NCBI RefSeq assembly: GCF_000377945.1 | Contig: NZ_KB898925.1 | Span: 50,175 to 114,174, forward strand | Direction of reading: 5' to 3' | From: Thioalkalivibrio sulfidiphilus | GTDB lineage: Bacteria > Pseudomonadota > Gammaproteobacteria > Ectothiorhodospirales > Ectothiorhodospiraceae | DNA length: 64,000 bases | Shown: piece by piece, positions 17,269-25,712 of the stretch | Layout: the number at the start of each line of letters is the position of its first letter | Numbering within the stretch: position 1 is the first letter of the stretch | The notes under the pieces: generated by a model | What the model saw: only the letters and a program-made list of their open reading frames with translations | Told to the model about the DNA's origin: nothing | Database searches by the model: none | Translations under genes and position numbers: made by a program

Positions 17269-18921
17269 ATGAGGAAAGTTCACGCCAAGTCATCGCGTGG
17301 ACCTGGTCTGGCCACGTGGATGATCCGCCCGGCCGATGGCTGGCGCCACAAGACCCGCGGTCTGGTCAAGAACCGCATGTTCCTGCTGCTAGGCCTGATC
17401 GGCGTGGCCTTCGCCGCGTCCCTGGCCATCAACGCCTGGATCCTGCTGTTCTTCTGGCCCCATCCCCTGCTCGGCATCCAGTCGCTGTTCCTGGTGGCGG
17501 GCCTCGCCGTGACCCTGACCTTGCCGGTGCTCATCTACCACCACCTGATCACCCCCCTGTTCCACCTGCGCCACTGGGCCCAGCGCGCCCGGGGCGGCAA
17601 CCTCGCCGCGCGCATCCCCATCCCCAGCACCGGTGAATTCGCCGAACTGGCCCAGGACGTGAACGCCCTCACGGAGCAACTGCAGCGACTCACCCGGGAG
17701 ATGCGCGACGAGGTCAGTGCCCAGACGGAACGCCTGGAGCAGAAGTCCCATACCCTGGAAGTGCTCTATGACGTGGCCGCCAGCATCAACACCTCCCGGG
17801 ACCTGGACGACCTGTTGACACGCTTCCTCACCAGCCTCAAACACACCCTGGGCGCCCAGGCGGCCACGGCCCGCCTGATGACCCCCGACGGTCACATGCG
17901 CCTGGTGGCCAACCTGGGGTTTGAACCTGACGATCAGCGCTGCCGCCAGGTCCTGCCCCTGGGCAAGTGCATGTGCGGGCGGGTGGCCGACGGCGGTGAT
18001 CTCAGCTGGAAGGCGGACATCCGGCAATGCGGCCGGGTGACCTCGGACTGCGACACGCAGGAAGACGAGCCCGCCATGATCACCATCCCGCTGCAGCATC
18101 GCGGCAAGACCCTGGGCGTCTACAGCCTGTTCCTGCACGAATGGCCGGAACACCTGAACGAGGACATGGACAACCTGCTCACCAGCATCGGCCGCCATCT
18201 GGGCATGGCCATCGAGAAGGCCCGGGTGGACGAGGAGGCCCAGCGTCTGGGCATCATCGAGGAGCGCACCCACCTGGCCCACGAGCTGCACGACTCACTG
18301 GCCCAAACGCTGGCCACCCTGCGTTTTCGCGTGCGCGCCCTGGACGAGACGGCCCAGGATGCCTCGGCGGAGTCACGACGCGAAATCGATCAGATCAAGG
18401 ATGTGCTGAACCGCGCCAACGTGGAACTGCGGGCCTTGATCAGCCACTTCCGCGCCCCCATGGAGCCTCAAGGCTTCGTCGCCGCGGTAGAGAAGATGGT
18501 CGAGACCCTGCGCAGAGAGACCGGTATCAGCGTCTACCTGCAGAAGGAATGGCGGCCCCGCAAACTGCCCGCAGAGATGGAAGCGGAAGTGCTGCGCATC
18601 GTCCAGGAGGCCCTGTGCAATATTCGCAAGCATGCCCAGGCACAGCATGTGCGCGTGCTGCTGCGCAACGATGCCGACGGCGAATGCATGGTGATGGTGG
18701 AGGACGATGGCCAGGGCCTGCAGCCTGCCGAGCAGGGCGCGCCGGGTGAGCACATCGGCCTGAGCGTGATGACGGAACGCGCTGCCCGCCTGGACGCCGA
18801 TTTCCGCATCGAGAGTGAACCGGGCGAGGGCACCCGCATCAGCCTCGCCTTCCGTTATCCCAAGCCACGGGTGGTGGAATTCACGTCCCGCAACGACCCG
18901 CCCGTGCAGGTGGCCCGATGA
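17269..18921 (+). CDS. NarX/LiaS-type sensor histidine kinase with GAF domain
   Basis: The 550-aa membrane kinase has two transmembrane helices (about residues 45-65 and 72-95) with almost no periplasmic loop, a HAMP domain (~95-150), a GAF domain (~160-325), a HisKA_3 dimerisation domain with the phospho-His in HLAHELHDSLAQ, and a C-terminal HATPase (VEDDGQGLQP, EPGEGTRISL). The GAF domain is unusually cysteine-rich (GKCMCGRV, RQCGRVTSDCD), which could let it bind an Fe-S cluster or sense redox or sulfur species. AGGAGG sits just before the ATG at 17269. It overlaps the response regulator by 4 bases (ATGA). The signal and targets are unknown. Confidence 0.85.
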   Translation: MRKVHAKSSRGPGLATWMIRPADGWRHKTRGLVKNRMFLLLGLIGVAFAASLAINAWILLFFWPHPLLGIQSLFLVAGLAVTLTLPVLIYHHLITPLFHLRHWAQRARGGNLAARIPIPSTGEFAELAQDVNALTEQLQRLTREMRDEVSAQTERLEQKSHTLEVLYDVAASINTSRDLDDLLTRFLTSLKHTLGAQAATARLMTPDGHMRLVANLGFEPDDQRCRQVLPLGKCMCGRVADGGDLSWKADIRQCGRVTSDCDTQEDEPAMITIPLQHRGKTLGVYSLFLHEWPEHLNEDMDNLLTSIGRHLGMAIEKARVDEEAQRLGIIEERTHLAHELHDSLAQTLATLRFRVRALDETAQDASAESRREIDQIKDVLNRANVELRALISHFRAPMEPQGFVAAVEKMVETLRRETGISVYLQKEWRPRKLPAEMEAEVLRIVQEALCNIRKHAQAQHVRVLLRNDADGECMVMVEDDGQGLQPAEQGAPGEHIGLSVMTERAARLDADFRIESEPGEGTRISLAFRYPKPRVVEFTSRNDPPVQVAR

Positions 18922-19601
18922 CGCGCCGGGTCCTGCTCATCGATGATCACACCCTGTTCCGCGAGGGCCTGCAGGAGCTGCTCAAGCGTCACGGCATCGA
19001 CACCGTCGGCGCCGTGGGCGACGGCGAGACCGGCATCGAACTGGCCAGGGACCTGCTGCCCGACGTCATCCTGCTGGACATGCGCATGCCCGCCATGAAC
19101 GGCCTGGAGGTGCTGCGCCGTCTGCGCCAGGCCGGGCTCAAGATGCCCATCGTGATGCTCACCACCAGCACCGAGGAGCAGGACCTGGTGGAATGCCTGC
19201 GCAATGGCGCCCAGGGCTATCTGCTCAAGGAGATGGAGCCCGGCGACCTGGTGGATGCCCTGGAGGAGATCCTGCAGGGCAAGACCGTGGTGGCCCCCGA
19301 TCTGGCTCAACTGCTGGTGCGGGTGGTGCAGGGAAAATCCAGCTCCGCCAACGAGCCCAGCCCCTTCGACGAACTGACCCCGCGGGAGGGCGAGATCCTG
19401 GCCCTGTTGGCGGAAGGTCAGAGCAACAAGGTGATCGCCCGTAACCTGGGCATCTCCGACGGCACGGTCAAACTGCACGTGAAGGCGATCCTGCGTAAAC
19501 TCGGAGTGCACTCCCGGGTGGAAGCGGCGGTGCTGGCGGTGCAGCAGGGACTGCGCGGAGGCGGTCAACCGGACAGCGGCGAGGCCTCGGGGGAAAGGTG
19601 A
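18918..19601 (+). CDS. NarL/FixJ-family response regulator
   Basis: The receiver domain (residues 1-120) has the phospho-acceptor Asp54 in ILLDMRMPAMNG, acidic pocket residues D9/D10 and the conserved Lys in GYLLKEMEPGD. The C-terminal LuxR-type helix-turn-helix starts LTPREGEILALLAEG and includes GISDGTVKLHVKAILRKLG. It is translationally coupled to the kinase through an ATGA overlap, so the two form one signalling pair. Nitrate/nitrite or redox control by analogy with NarXL is only an inference. Confidence 0.9.
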   Translation: MTRRVLLIDDHTLFREGLQELLKRHGIDTVGAVGDGETGIELARDLLPDVILLDMRMPAMNGLEVLRRLRQAGLKMPIVMLTTSTEEQDLVECLRNGAQGYLLKEMEPGDLVDALEEILQGKTVVAPDLAQLLVRVVQGKSSSANEPSPFDELTPREGEILALLAEGQSNKVIARNLGISDGTVKLHVKAILRKLGVHSRVEAAVLAVQQGLRGGGQPDSGEASGER

Positions 19602-19604
19602 GGT

Positions 19605-19747
19605 GGTCAGTTGTCAGTTGTCAGTTGTCAGTTGTCAGTTGTCAGTTGTCAGTTGTCAGTTGTCAGTTGTCAAAAGCCTGAATCAGGCTGACGCCGCGTC
19701 AAGAGGGTTTTCAACAACTGACCACTGACAACTGACAACTGACAACT
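19605..19747. repeat. Long intergenic hairpin, family F, with nine exact TCAGTTG heptamers
   Basis: Positions 19607-19669 are nine perfect tandem copies of TCAGTTG. The right arm (about 19713-19747) carries only about four or five CAACTGA-type units, so the arms are unequal. A short central stem (AGCCTGAATCAGGCT, 19675-19689) lies between. The element fills the gap between the convergent response regulator and S24-like genes and ends on the TAG stop of the latter. Confidence 0.92.
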
Positions 19748-20126
19748 AAACATAATGCTTGCGCTGTGAGCGCCGCGTCCCGGCCCGCTGGGAGACCACG
19801 CCGGCGATGGCATCCACGCCGCTGATCTCCAGCTTGCGGTGATCATCCTTGAGCGCCACCAGGTAGTAACGCCCCTCCTCGATCAGCAGCTGGCGGAACA
19901 GGTATTCCTCCTCGTGCTGAGCCACCACGTAGCTGCCCGACTCCACGTGCCCGGCGGGGTCGACGATGATGATCACGCCGTGCTCGAACTCCGGCGACAT
20001 GCTGTCGCCCAGCACCCGCAGGGCGAAGGGCTCGCTGGTGGCGCAGCCGCTGCCCATGCCGGGGTCCACGTCCGGCGTCTCCACCCTGATCCGCTTGGGA
20101 TCGAAAATACCGTAAGCGTCGCTCAT
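19746..20126 (-). CDS. S24-like (LexA-fold) peptidase domain protein without DNA-binding domain
   Basis: The 126-aa protein is essentially one LexA/UmuD-type S24 domain. Its Ser/Lys dyad is probably Ser42 (LRVLGDSMSPEFEHG) and Lys93 (YYLVALKDDHR). There is no helix-turn-helix, and no Ala-Gly or Cys-Gly cleavage segment stands out in the short N-terminus. UmuD-like relatives self-cleave during SOS, but no umuC neighbour exists here. Its ATG overlaps the cysG stop by 4 bases, so it is translationally coupled to siroheme synthase. Confidence 0.75.
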   Translation of the reverse strand: MSDAYGIFDPKRIRVETPDVDPGMGSGCATSEPFALRVLGDSMSPEFEHGVIIIVDPAGHVESGSYVVAQHEEEYLFRQLLIEEGRYYLVALKDDHRKLEISGVDAIAGVVSQRAGTRRSQRKHYV

Positions 20127-21592
20127 GCCTCGGCTCCCTCGGTAGAGGATCGGGCTTCCACCACCTGACCCTGGCTGCTGAACAGGCTCTTCACGGTGTG
20201 GTCGGTGCCCGGCTGGAACCACTTCAGCCGCTCGTGCAACTTGACCACTTCGCCGACGATGATCAGGGTCGGCGGCTGCACGTCATAGTCCTTCACCAGG
20301 TCCGGCATGGTGGCCAGGGTGCCCACGATGACCCGCTGGTTCTGGGTGGTGCCCTGCTCCACCAGGGCCATGGGCATGTCCGGCGACACGCCGTGGGCCA
20401 TCAGCTCACGGCAAATAATCGGCAGCCCAAGCAACCCCATGTAGAACACCACCGTCTGGCGCGGCTGGGCGAGCATCTTCCAGTTGAGATCGATGCTGCC
20501 GTCGCGCAGATGGCCGGTGGCGAACACCACGGCCTGGGCGTAGTCGCGATGGGTCAGCGGAATACCCGAGAAGGACGCACAGCCGGCGGCGGCGGTGATG
20601 CCCGGCACCACCTGGAAGGGGATGCCCTCCTGCATCAGGGTGTCGATCTCCTCGCCGCCACGGCCGAAGATGAACGGATCGCCGCCCTTGAGCCGCAGCA
20701 CACGCTTGCCCTCCTTGGCAAGACGCACCAGCAGCTGGTTGATCTCCTCCTGGGGCAGGGTATGCAGGTTGCGCTTCTTGCCCGCGTAGATCATCTCCGC
20801 GTCGCGGCGCACCAGCTCGATGATGGCCGGCGAGACCAGGTTGTCGTAGACCACCACGTCCGCCAGCTGCATAAGGCGCAGGGCGCGGAAGGTGAGCAGG
20901 TCCGGATCACCGGGGCCGGCACCCACCAGGAACACCTCGCCGCCGGCATCGCGCGTATCGAGGCCCGTTTCGAGCGCCTTCTCAAGGGTCTCCCGGGCGG
21001 CGTCCTCGCGACCCGACATGAACAGTTCCGTGACCGGCCCTTCCAGCAGGCGCTCCCAGAAACGCCGCCGCAGTTCGGTGTCCGGGATACGCGCCTTGAC
21101 CTTGAGCCGGTAGCCCTCCACCAGCGCGGCCAGGCGCCCGTAGGCGGCGGGGATGAAGCTCTCGATGCGTGAGCGCAGCAGGCGCGCCAGCACCGGCGAG
21201 GAGCCGCCGGTGGAGACCGCCACCTGTATGGGCGAGCGGTCGATCATGGAGGGGGTGATGAAGCCGCACAGTTCCGGCTGGTCCACCACGTTCACCGGGA
21301 TGCAGCGCTCGGTGCACAACTCGGAGACGTGCCGGTTCAGGTCCTCGTCGTCGGTGGCGGCGATGACCAGCACGCGGGCGTCCACGTCGGCGTCCTCGAA
21401 GCCCCGGGGCAGATGCTCGATGGCATCACGGGCCTTCAGCGCGGCCAGCTCCGGACACAGCGCCGGGGAGACCACGGTGACACGGGCGTGGGCCTTGCGC
21501 AGCAGTGACACCTTGCGCAGCGCCACGGGGCCGCCACCCACCACCAGGCAGGAGCGGTCCTTGAGTCTCATGAATACGGGAAAGAAGTCCAC
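20123..21592 (-). CDS. cysG: Siroheme synthase (multifunctional CysG)
   Basis: CysG converts uroporphyrinogen III to siroheme. The N-terminal part is the precorrin-2 dehydrogenase/ferrochelatase (VVGGGPVALRKV; LVIAATDDEDLN), followed by the dimerisation segment, then the SAM-dependent methyltransferase (VGAGPGDPDLLT at ~220, GGDPFIFGRGGEE, SGIPLTHRDYA). At 489 aa it exceeds the E. coli protein (457 aa) through a C-terminal extension. The start is a GTG at 21592. Siroheme is the precursor of the DsrAB cofactor, so this gene probably serves the dsr operon 7 kb away as well as assimilatory enzymes. It follows a Sel1 gene by 2 bases. Confidence 0.95.
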   Translation of the reverse strand: MDFFPVFMRLKDRSCLVVGGGPVALRKVSLLRKAHARVTVVSPALCPELAALKARDAIEHLPRGFEDADVDARVLVIAATDDEDLNRHVSELCTERCIPVNVVDQPELCGFITPSMIDRSPIQVAVSTGGSSPVLARLLRSRIESFIPAAYGRLAALVEGYRLKVKARIPDTELRRRFWERLLEGPVTELFMSGREDAARETLEKALETGLDTRDAGGEVFLVGAGPGDPDLLTFRALRLMQLADVVVYDNLVSPAIIELVRRDAEMIYAGKKRNLHTLPQEEINQLLVRLAKEGKRVLRLKGGDPFIFGRGGEEIDTLMQEGIPFQVVPGITAAAGCASFSGIPLTHRDYAQAVVFATGHLRDGSIDLNWKMLAQPRQTVVFYMGLLGLPIICRELMAHGVSPDMPMALVEQGTTQNQRVIVGTLATMPDLVKDYDVQPPTLIIVGEVVKLHERLKWFQPGTDHTVKSLFSSQGQVVEARSSTEGAEA

Positions 21593-21594
21593 GG

Positions 21595-22038
21595 TCAGTC
21601 GTTGCGACTGAAGGCGTCCAGTTCCGAGACATCGAAACCGGCCTTCTGGTACCAGCGGCGCGCGACCTCGGGATCACGCTCCACCCCGTTGCCTTCCTGG
21701 TACATCATGGCCAGGGTGGTCTGGGAGCCGGCCAGGCCCTGGTTGGCGGCCTTCTCGAACCACACGGCGGCCTGGCGCGGATCCTTCTCCAGGCACTCGC
21801 CTTCCAGGTACATGAAGCCCAGGCCGTGCTGGGCCATGGGATGGCCCTGCTCGGCGGCCACCCGCATCCAGCGCGCGGCGGCCTCGGGATTGGGGGCGCC
21901 GGCCAGACCGTTCTGGCACATGATGGCCACGCGATACTGCGCCTCCGCGTTGCCGGCCTCGGCAAGGGGGCTGAGCAGCTGCATGGCCCGGGAGAAATGC
22001 TTGGCCTCGAAAGCGGAGATGCCGCTTTGAAGATCCAT
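21595..22038 (-). CDS. Sel1-repeat (TPR-like) protein
   Basis: The protein has three to four Sel1-like repeats of about 36 residues (AQYRVAIMCQNGLAG, AQHGLGFMYLEGECL, SQTTLAMMYQEGNGV), each with the A/G spacing of the family, giving a small solenoid for protein-protein contacts. No signal peptide is evident. I took the ATG at 22038 (MDLQSGISAF); ATGs at 22062 and further upstream are possible and none has a strong ribosome-binding site. It leads the operon Sel1-cysG-S24. Confidence 0.75.
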   Translation of the reverse strand: MDLQSGISAFEAKHFSRAMQLLSPLAEAGNAEAQYRVAIMCQNGLAGAPNPEAAARWMRVAAEQGHPMAQHGLGFMYLEGECLEKDPRQAAVWFEKAANQGLAGSQTTLAMMYQEGNGVERDPEVARRWYQKAGFDVSELDAFSRND

Positions 22039-22291
22039 GTGGTCATCGTCTTGCGAATGCATCATTGTTCTATGACACCCATGGTCGTGCAGCAGAGACA
22101 CAAAGCAATAGGAGGCCTCCGGCTGATTATGCTCATGGCATGGTGAAGCAAAGCCCCACCAGCCGGAACCCTCTCAATGGGGATATACGCCGCCGCGAAG
22201 CCCCGTCGCTATAATCCGGCCGTTGCATGATGAATCGGTGCGCCCACGGGGACGCCCGCAAGCCCGCAGAAAGATCCACACAGGTTACCGA

Positions 22292-23413
22292 ATGTCCCTG
22301 AGCCAGAACGCCGCCATCGACGTCGCCAGCGTCATCCGCCCCTGCATCCAGAAGGTCGCCACCGGCCCGGAGCTGAGCGAGGACCTGAACCGGGAAGAGG
22401 CACAGGCAGCGATGGAACTGATCATGCAGGGCAAGGTGGACCCGGTACAGTCCGCCGTGCTGCTCATCGCCCTGCGCATGAAGCGCGAGGCCATGGACGA
22501 ATACCGGGGCATACTCCAGGCCATTCGCGACAACACCGCCACCGCCACCGCCGACGTGGACGAACTCATGGACGTGGCCGACCCCTATGACGGCTACGCC
22601 CGCGGCCTGCCCGCCACCCCCTTCCTGCCTGCCGTGCTGGCCGCCTGCGGCCTGCCCGCGGTCTCCCATGGCGTCGAGGCCATGGGCCCCAAGTATGGCG
22701 CGACCCACCGCATGATCCTGCGCGAGGCCGGCGCCCGGGTGGACCTCTCCCCCGCCGAGGCCGCCGAGCGCATCGCCCACCCGGACATCGGCTGGGCCTA
22801 CGTGGACATGGAGGCCTTCTGCCCCGGCCTGCACAATCTCACCGCGCTGCGCAGCCAGATCGTCAAGCGCACCTGCCTGACCACCGTGGAGAACATCGTG
22901 GGCCCGGTGCGGGCACGCAACAGGACCCACCTGCTGATCGGCTACGTGCACAAGGCCTATCCGCCCATCTACTCGGAACTGGCGCGCTTCTCCGGCTTCG
23001 ATTCCGGCCTGGTGGTGCGCGGCGTGGAAGGCGGCGTGACGCCCTCCCTGCAGCAGACCGGGCGCCTGTTCCAGTACAAGGACAAAGGCCCTGAGCAAGA
23101 GGTGCTCATCGAGCCCGCTGACCTGGGCATCCAGGCCGACGGCCGCGCCGTGCCCCTGCCCGAGGACCTCACCCCGGGCAAGCTCAAGGGCAAGAACCAG
23201 GAAACCGTGGACAGCGCTGCCCTGGCCCGTGCCGCCGCCGCCGCCGGCCTTGCCGCCCTGGAAGGCGCCGCAGGCCCGACCCGGGAAAGCCTGGCCTATT
23301 CCGGCGCCCTGTGCCTCTGGCACCTGGGGCGCGAACCCGACCTCAAATCCGCAGCGGACCGGATTCGTCGTTCACTGGACGACGGTTCGGCCCGGGCCCG
23401 TTTTCTTGCGTGA
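22292..23413 (+). CDS. TrpD2/YbiB-like anthranilate phosphoribosyltransferase-fold protein
   Basis: The 373-aa protein has the class IV phosphoribosyltransferase (nucleoside phosphorylase/TrpD) fold: an N-terminal helical bundle (SRMREEAQ-like LNREEAQAAMELIMQGKVDP) and a C-terminal alpha/beta domain with LMDVADPYDGYARGLP and VENIVGPVRARN. The TrpD phosphoribosyl-diphosphate loop (GTGGD) is replaced by ADPYDG, as in TrpD2/YbiB. E. coli YbiB binds nucleic acid and has no phosphoribosyltransferase activity, so this is unlikely to make tryptophan. No trp genes are nearby. It is followed after 52 bases by a small gene. Confidence 0.78.
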   Translation: MSLSQNAAIDVASVIRPCIQKVATGPELSEDLNREEAQAAMELIMQGKVDPVQSAVLLIALRMKREAMDEYRGILQAIRDNTATATADVDELMDVADPYDGYARGLPATPFLPAVLAACGLPAVSHGVEAMGPKYGATHRMILREAGARVDLSPAEAAERIAHPDIGWAYVDMEAFCPGLHNLTALRSQIVKRTCLTTVENIVGPVRARNRTHLLIGYVHKAYPPIYSELARFSGFDSGLVVRGVEGGVTPSLQQTGRLFQYKDKGPEQEVLIEPADLGIQADGRAVPLPEDLTPGKLKGKNQETVDSAALARAAAAAGLAALEGAAGPTRESLAYSGALCLWHLGREPDLKSAADRIRRSLDDGSARARFLA

Positions 23414-23465
23414 CCCCCAAACCCATCAGACGCGGTCAACCGCACCTGCACCAGAGGAGATAGAC

Positions 23466-23666
23466 ATGGACAAGAAGACCTACTACGAAACCTCCAAGAA
23501 GATGGAAAGCGTGGGCGTCGACCCCGCCTACGTCCTGGGATGGCAGACCGGCTTCCTGCACAACCCCAAGCTGGAAGAGCAGCGGGTCACCGACGCCTAC
23601 GACGCCGGCTACAACGACGGCCTGGAAGGCAAGACCGACGGCTTCAGCAGCTGGACCAAGCAATAG
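23466..23666 (+). CDS. Small acidic conserved hypothetical protein
   Basis: The 66-aa soluble protein starts MDKKTYYETSKKMESVGVDP, with Tyr/Asp/Gly-rich repeats (AYDAGYNDGLEGKTDGF) suggestive of an EF-hand-like or small binding fold. AGAGGAG seven bases before the ATG is an excellent ribosome-binding site, which makes a real gene likely. It probably shares a transcript with TrpD2. Confidence 0.7.
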   Translation: MDKKTYYETSKKMESVGVDPAYVLGWQTGFLHNPKLEEQRVTDAYDAGYNDGLEGKTDGFSSWTKQ

Positions 23667-23669
23667 CCT

Positions 23670-23743
23670 GTCAGTGGTCAGTTGTCCTTGGTCAGTCGTT
23701 TCTGCTTCTCTTCCAGCTGACCACTGACAACGGACAACTGACC
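23670..23743. repeat. Long intergenic hairpin, family F (TCAGTTG type)
   Basis: Left arm 23670-23698 (GTCAGTGGTCAGTTGTCC) pairs with right arm 23715-23743 (CTGACCACTGACAACGGAC). It is the same family as 19605-19747, but with diverged units and only two to three per arm. It fills the gap between two convergent genes. Confidence 0.87.
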
Positions 23744-23747
23744 AGCC

Positions 23748-24386
23748 TCAATCCTCCGCCATCGGCCGGATCGGCCCCTCCTTGCCCGGCCCGGCACGGT
23801 CGTCTGAACCCGCCAGCAGCGCGTCCAGGGACGCGGTGTACTTCTCCACCGCCTCGGGCCCCTCGATGGTCAGGATCTGGTCGATGGCCCATTCCCGGTT
23901 CTTCGGCCCCAGGGCATCACTGACCCACTCGGCAAACGCGCGCATGAGCTTGAAGCCGGGCCCCTCGATGGGGCTGTAGCTGCATTCGGCATAGACCGCG
24001 TTGCGGGCATTGAGCTTGTCGATGAAGATCCGCTTGAAATCCGCCGGCGTCAGATGCTGCTGGTCTTCCGGCGCCTTGTTGTCGGCCCGGTTCTCCTCCA
24101 CGAAGCCGGCCAGTCGCAGGGCCATGGCAGTGACGAACCGGGCCCGCTCCTCCTCGTTGAACTTGCCGTAGACCTGGTGATCGGTGAGGTGCAACAGGAA
24201 GATCACGAACTCCTCGATCACGTCCAGGCGCTGGTACTGGGAGCGGGTCTCGAATCCCTCGTTCTCCAGGCTGAGCACGCCATTGCAGGCCACCCGCCAG
24301 GCATTGGCGGCGCTCACCGTGGCCACATCCTCCAGGGTGCGGGCCCGCTCACCCTGTTTCCAGCGATTGCGCAGTCGCAGTGCCAT
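23748..24386 (-). CDS. Conserved hypothetical protein
   Basis: The 212-aa protein is largely helical and soluble (FVIFLLHLTDHQVYGKFNEEER, YAECSYSPIEGPGFKLMRAFAEWV). I recognise no family. It overlaps the upstream DUF3050 gene by one base (TGATG), so the two are translationally coupled and may act together. Confidence 0.65.
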   Translation of the reverse strand: MALRLRNRWKQGERARTLEDVATVSAANAWRVACNGVLSLENEGFETRSQYQRLDVIEEFVIFLLHLTDHQVYGKFNEEERARFVTAMALRLAGFVEENRADNKAPEDQQHLTPADFKRIFIDKLNARNAVYAECSYSPIEGPGFKLMRAFAEWVSDALGPKNREWAIDQILTIEGPEAVEKYTASLDALLAGSDDRAGPGKEGPIRPMAED

Positions 24387-25165
24387 CAGGAGATCTCCAG
24401 TCGCTTGGCCACATCGTCCCAGAAGCGGATGCGCGCCTCGATGGCCGCGCAGGCCGCCTGCTCCGCCTCGCGCCGTCTCTGCGCGTCACCGGCGCAGAGC
24501 ATGTCCAGCATGCGCAGGGACAGGGGGCCGTGGAAGTCCTCATCCAGGTGGATGTGGCGTTTCAGGTAGAAATGAAACATGGGGGCATCCTGCTCGGTGA
24601 TGCCCATGCGGGCCAGCAGGCTGCGGAACATGCCGGGGATCACGTGTTCGCGTCCGAGGGCCAGGGCCGCCGCGACCACATGGGGCTGGCCGCTGCGGAT
24701 GAAGCCGAAGGTGCTCTCCATGAAGCGGCGTGACGGCTCGGGGGCGATGCCCGAGGCCAGCGCCGCGTCGATGCCCTCACGGGCGGCCAGGGCCACGAAG
24801 GCCTGGGGGCCGGAGGGATCCGCGCCCAGTTCGCCCATGGCGCCGCAGTAGAGCTCGAAATGGCTCAGGCAGATCTCCTCGCCGTCGGGCCCAGGGATCT
24901 TGTCGGACTCCTCTTCCAGCACCAGTTCGTTGATGAAGCGGCACACCGCCGCATCCGGACCCGGTGCCCAGGGATAGCGGGCCGGCGCGATGTGGTGCTG
25001 GAGAAACTTGATCAGGGACATGAAATCCCACACCGAGTAGATGTGGCATTCCATGAAACGACGCAGGTCGTCGAGATCCCGCAGGCCGTAGACGGGATGC
25101 TGGTCGAGGCGCTCGCGCAGGGGCGCGATGATGCGGGGATCGAATGCGGGGGGTGGGTTGGACAT
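24386..25165 (-). CDS. DUF3050 family protein (heme oxygenase-like helical fold)
   Basis: The 259-aa protein matches DUF3050: it opens with HPVYGLRDLDDLRRFMECH, then VWDFMSLIKFLQHH, and contains a conserved His/Glu set (LVLEEESDK, SHFELYCGAMGELG, FYLKRHIHLDEDFHGPLS) placed like the metal or heme ligands of heme-oxygenase-fold proteins. Diiron chemistry is possible by fold analogy but not shown. I chose the ATG at 25165 (MSNPPPAFDP). It is coupled to the downstream gene. Confidence 0.75.
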   Translation of the reverse strand: MSNPPPAFDPRIIAPLRERLDQHPVYGLRDLDDLRRFMECHIYSVWDFMSLIKFLQHHIAPARYPWAPGPDAAVCRFINELVLEEESDKIPGPDGEEICLSHFELYCGAMGELGADPSGPQAFVALAAREGIDAALASGIAPEPSRRFMESTFGFIRSGQPHVVAAALALGREHVIPGMFRSLLARMGITEQDAPMFHFYLKRHIHLDEDFHGPLSLRMLDMLCAGDAQRRREAEQAACAAIEARIRFWDDVAKRLEIS

Positions 25166-25284
25166 GGATGATGTCTCTGGCTTGGGAACACCCGGCATCA
25201 TACAGAACCGCGCCCATGCCCGGCAGTGCGGGCATGGGCGCGAGATCGGTCAGGCAGCGGAGACCCGGCGGGTCTCCCCCATCA

Positions 25285-25488
25285 TCAACGATGGGAGCCC
25301 TTTTCCGCGTGGGCGATGTCCACCAGCTGCATGGCGATATCGCGGTACTTCTGGCGGTACTGATGCAGGGGATGGCCCTCGGGGGCCAGGTAGTACTCCT
25401 CGGGGGAGACGCCGTTGGCATGTTCATATTCCATGAACATCTTCTGCATCTCGAGCATTTCCTTGATCAGTTCCTGCTTGTTGCTCAT
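25285..25488 (-). CDS. Small conserved hypothetical protein
   Basis: The 67-aa protein (MSNKQELIKEMLEMQKMFMEYEHANG and on) is helical, with a long Met/Glu-rich amphipathic helix followed by an HPLHQYRQKYRDIAMQLVDIAHAEK segment. It has no known domain. AGAAAG precedes the ATG at 25488. The genes around it suggest a sulfur-oxidiser accessory, but that is only context. Confidence 0.6.
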   Translation of the reverse strand: MSNKQELIKEMLEMQKMFMEYEHANGVSPEEYYLAPEGHPLHQYRQKYRDIAMQLVDIAHAEKGSHR

Positions 25489-25621
25489 TGCTTTCTGACC
25501 TCCGATGGATCGCTGTGGCGGGCCGCCTATGACAAGATATTTGTCAGATAGACTCCTAGGGACTGCCAGGACTATAGCACCGGCCATCCGGGCCCCTTAA
25601 CCCCCCTTAGGGGATAGAAGG

Positions 25622-25710
25622 GCAGTGGCTAGTCTCAAGTGGCTAGTGGCAAGGAAAAGCCAGGGTGATTTTGACTTTCCTTGCCACTTGAGACTAGCCA
25701 CTTGCCACTG
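25622..25710. repeat. Long intergenic hairpin, family C
   Basis: Left arm 25622-25658 (AGTGGCTAGTCTCAAGTGGC and on) and right arm 25675-25710 pair almost perfectly. It abuts the stop of the RspA-like gene at 25713 and shares its units with 6346-6422. Confidence 0.88.
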
Positions 25711-25712
25711 TC

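Noticed and set aside
19607..19669. CRISPR array
   Set aside because: Repeats are 7 bases without spacers; it is a tandem repeat, not CRISPR. No other direct-repeat array with unique spacers was found.
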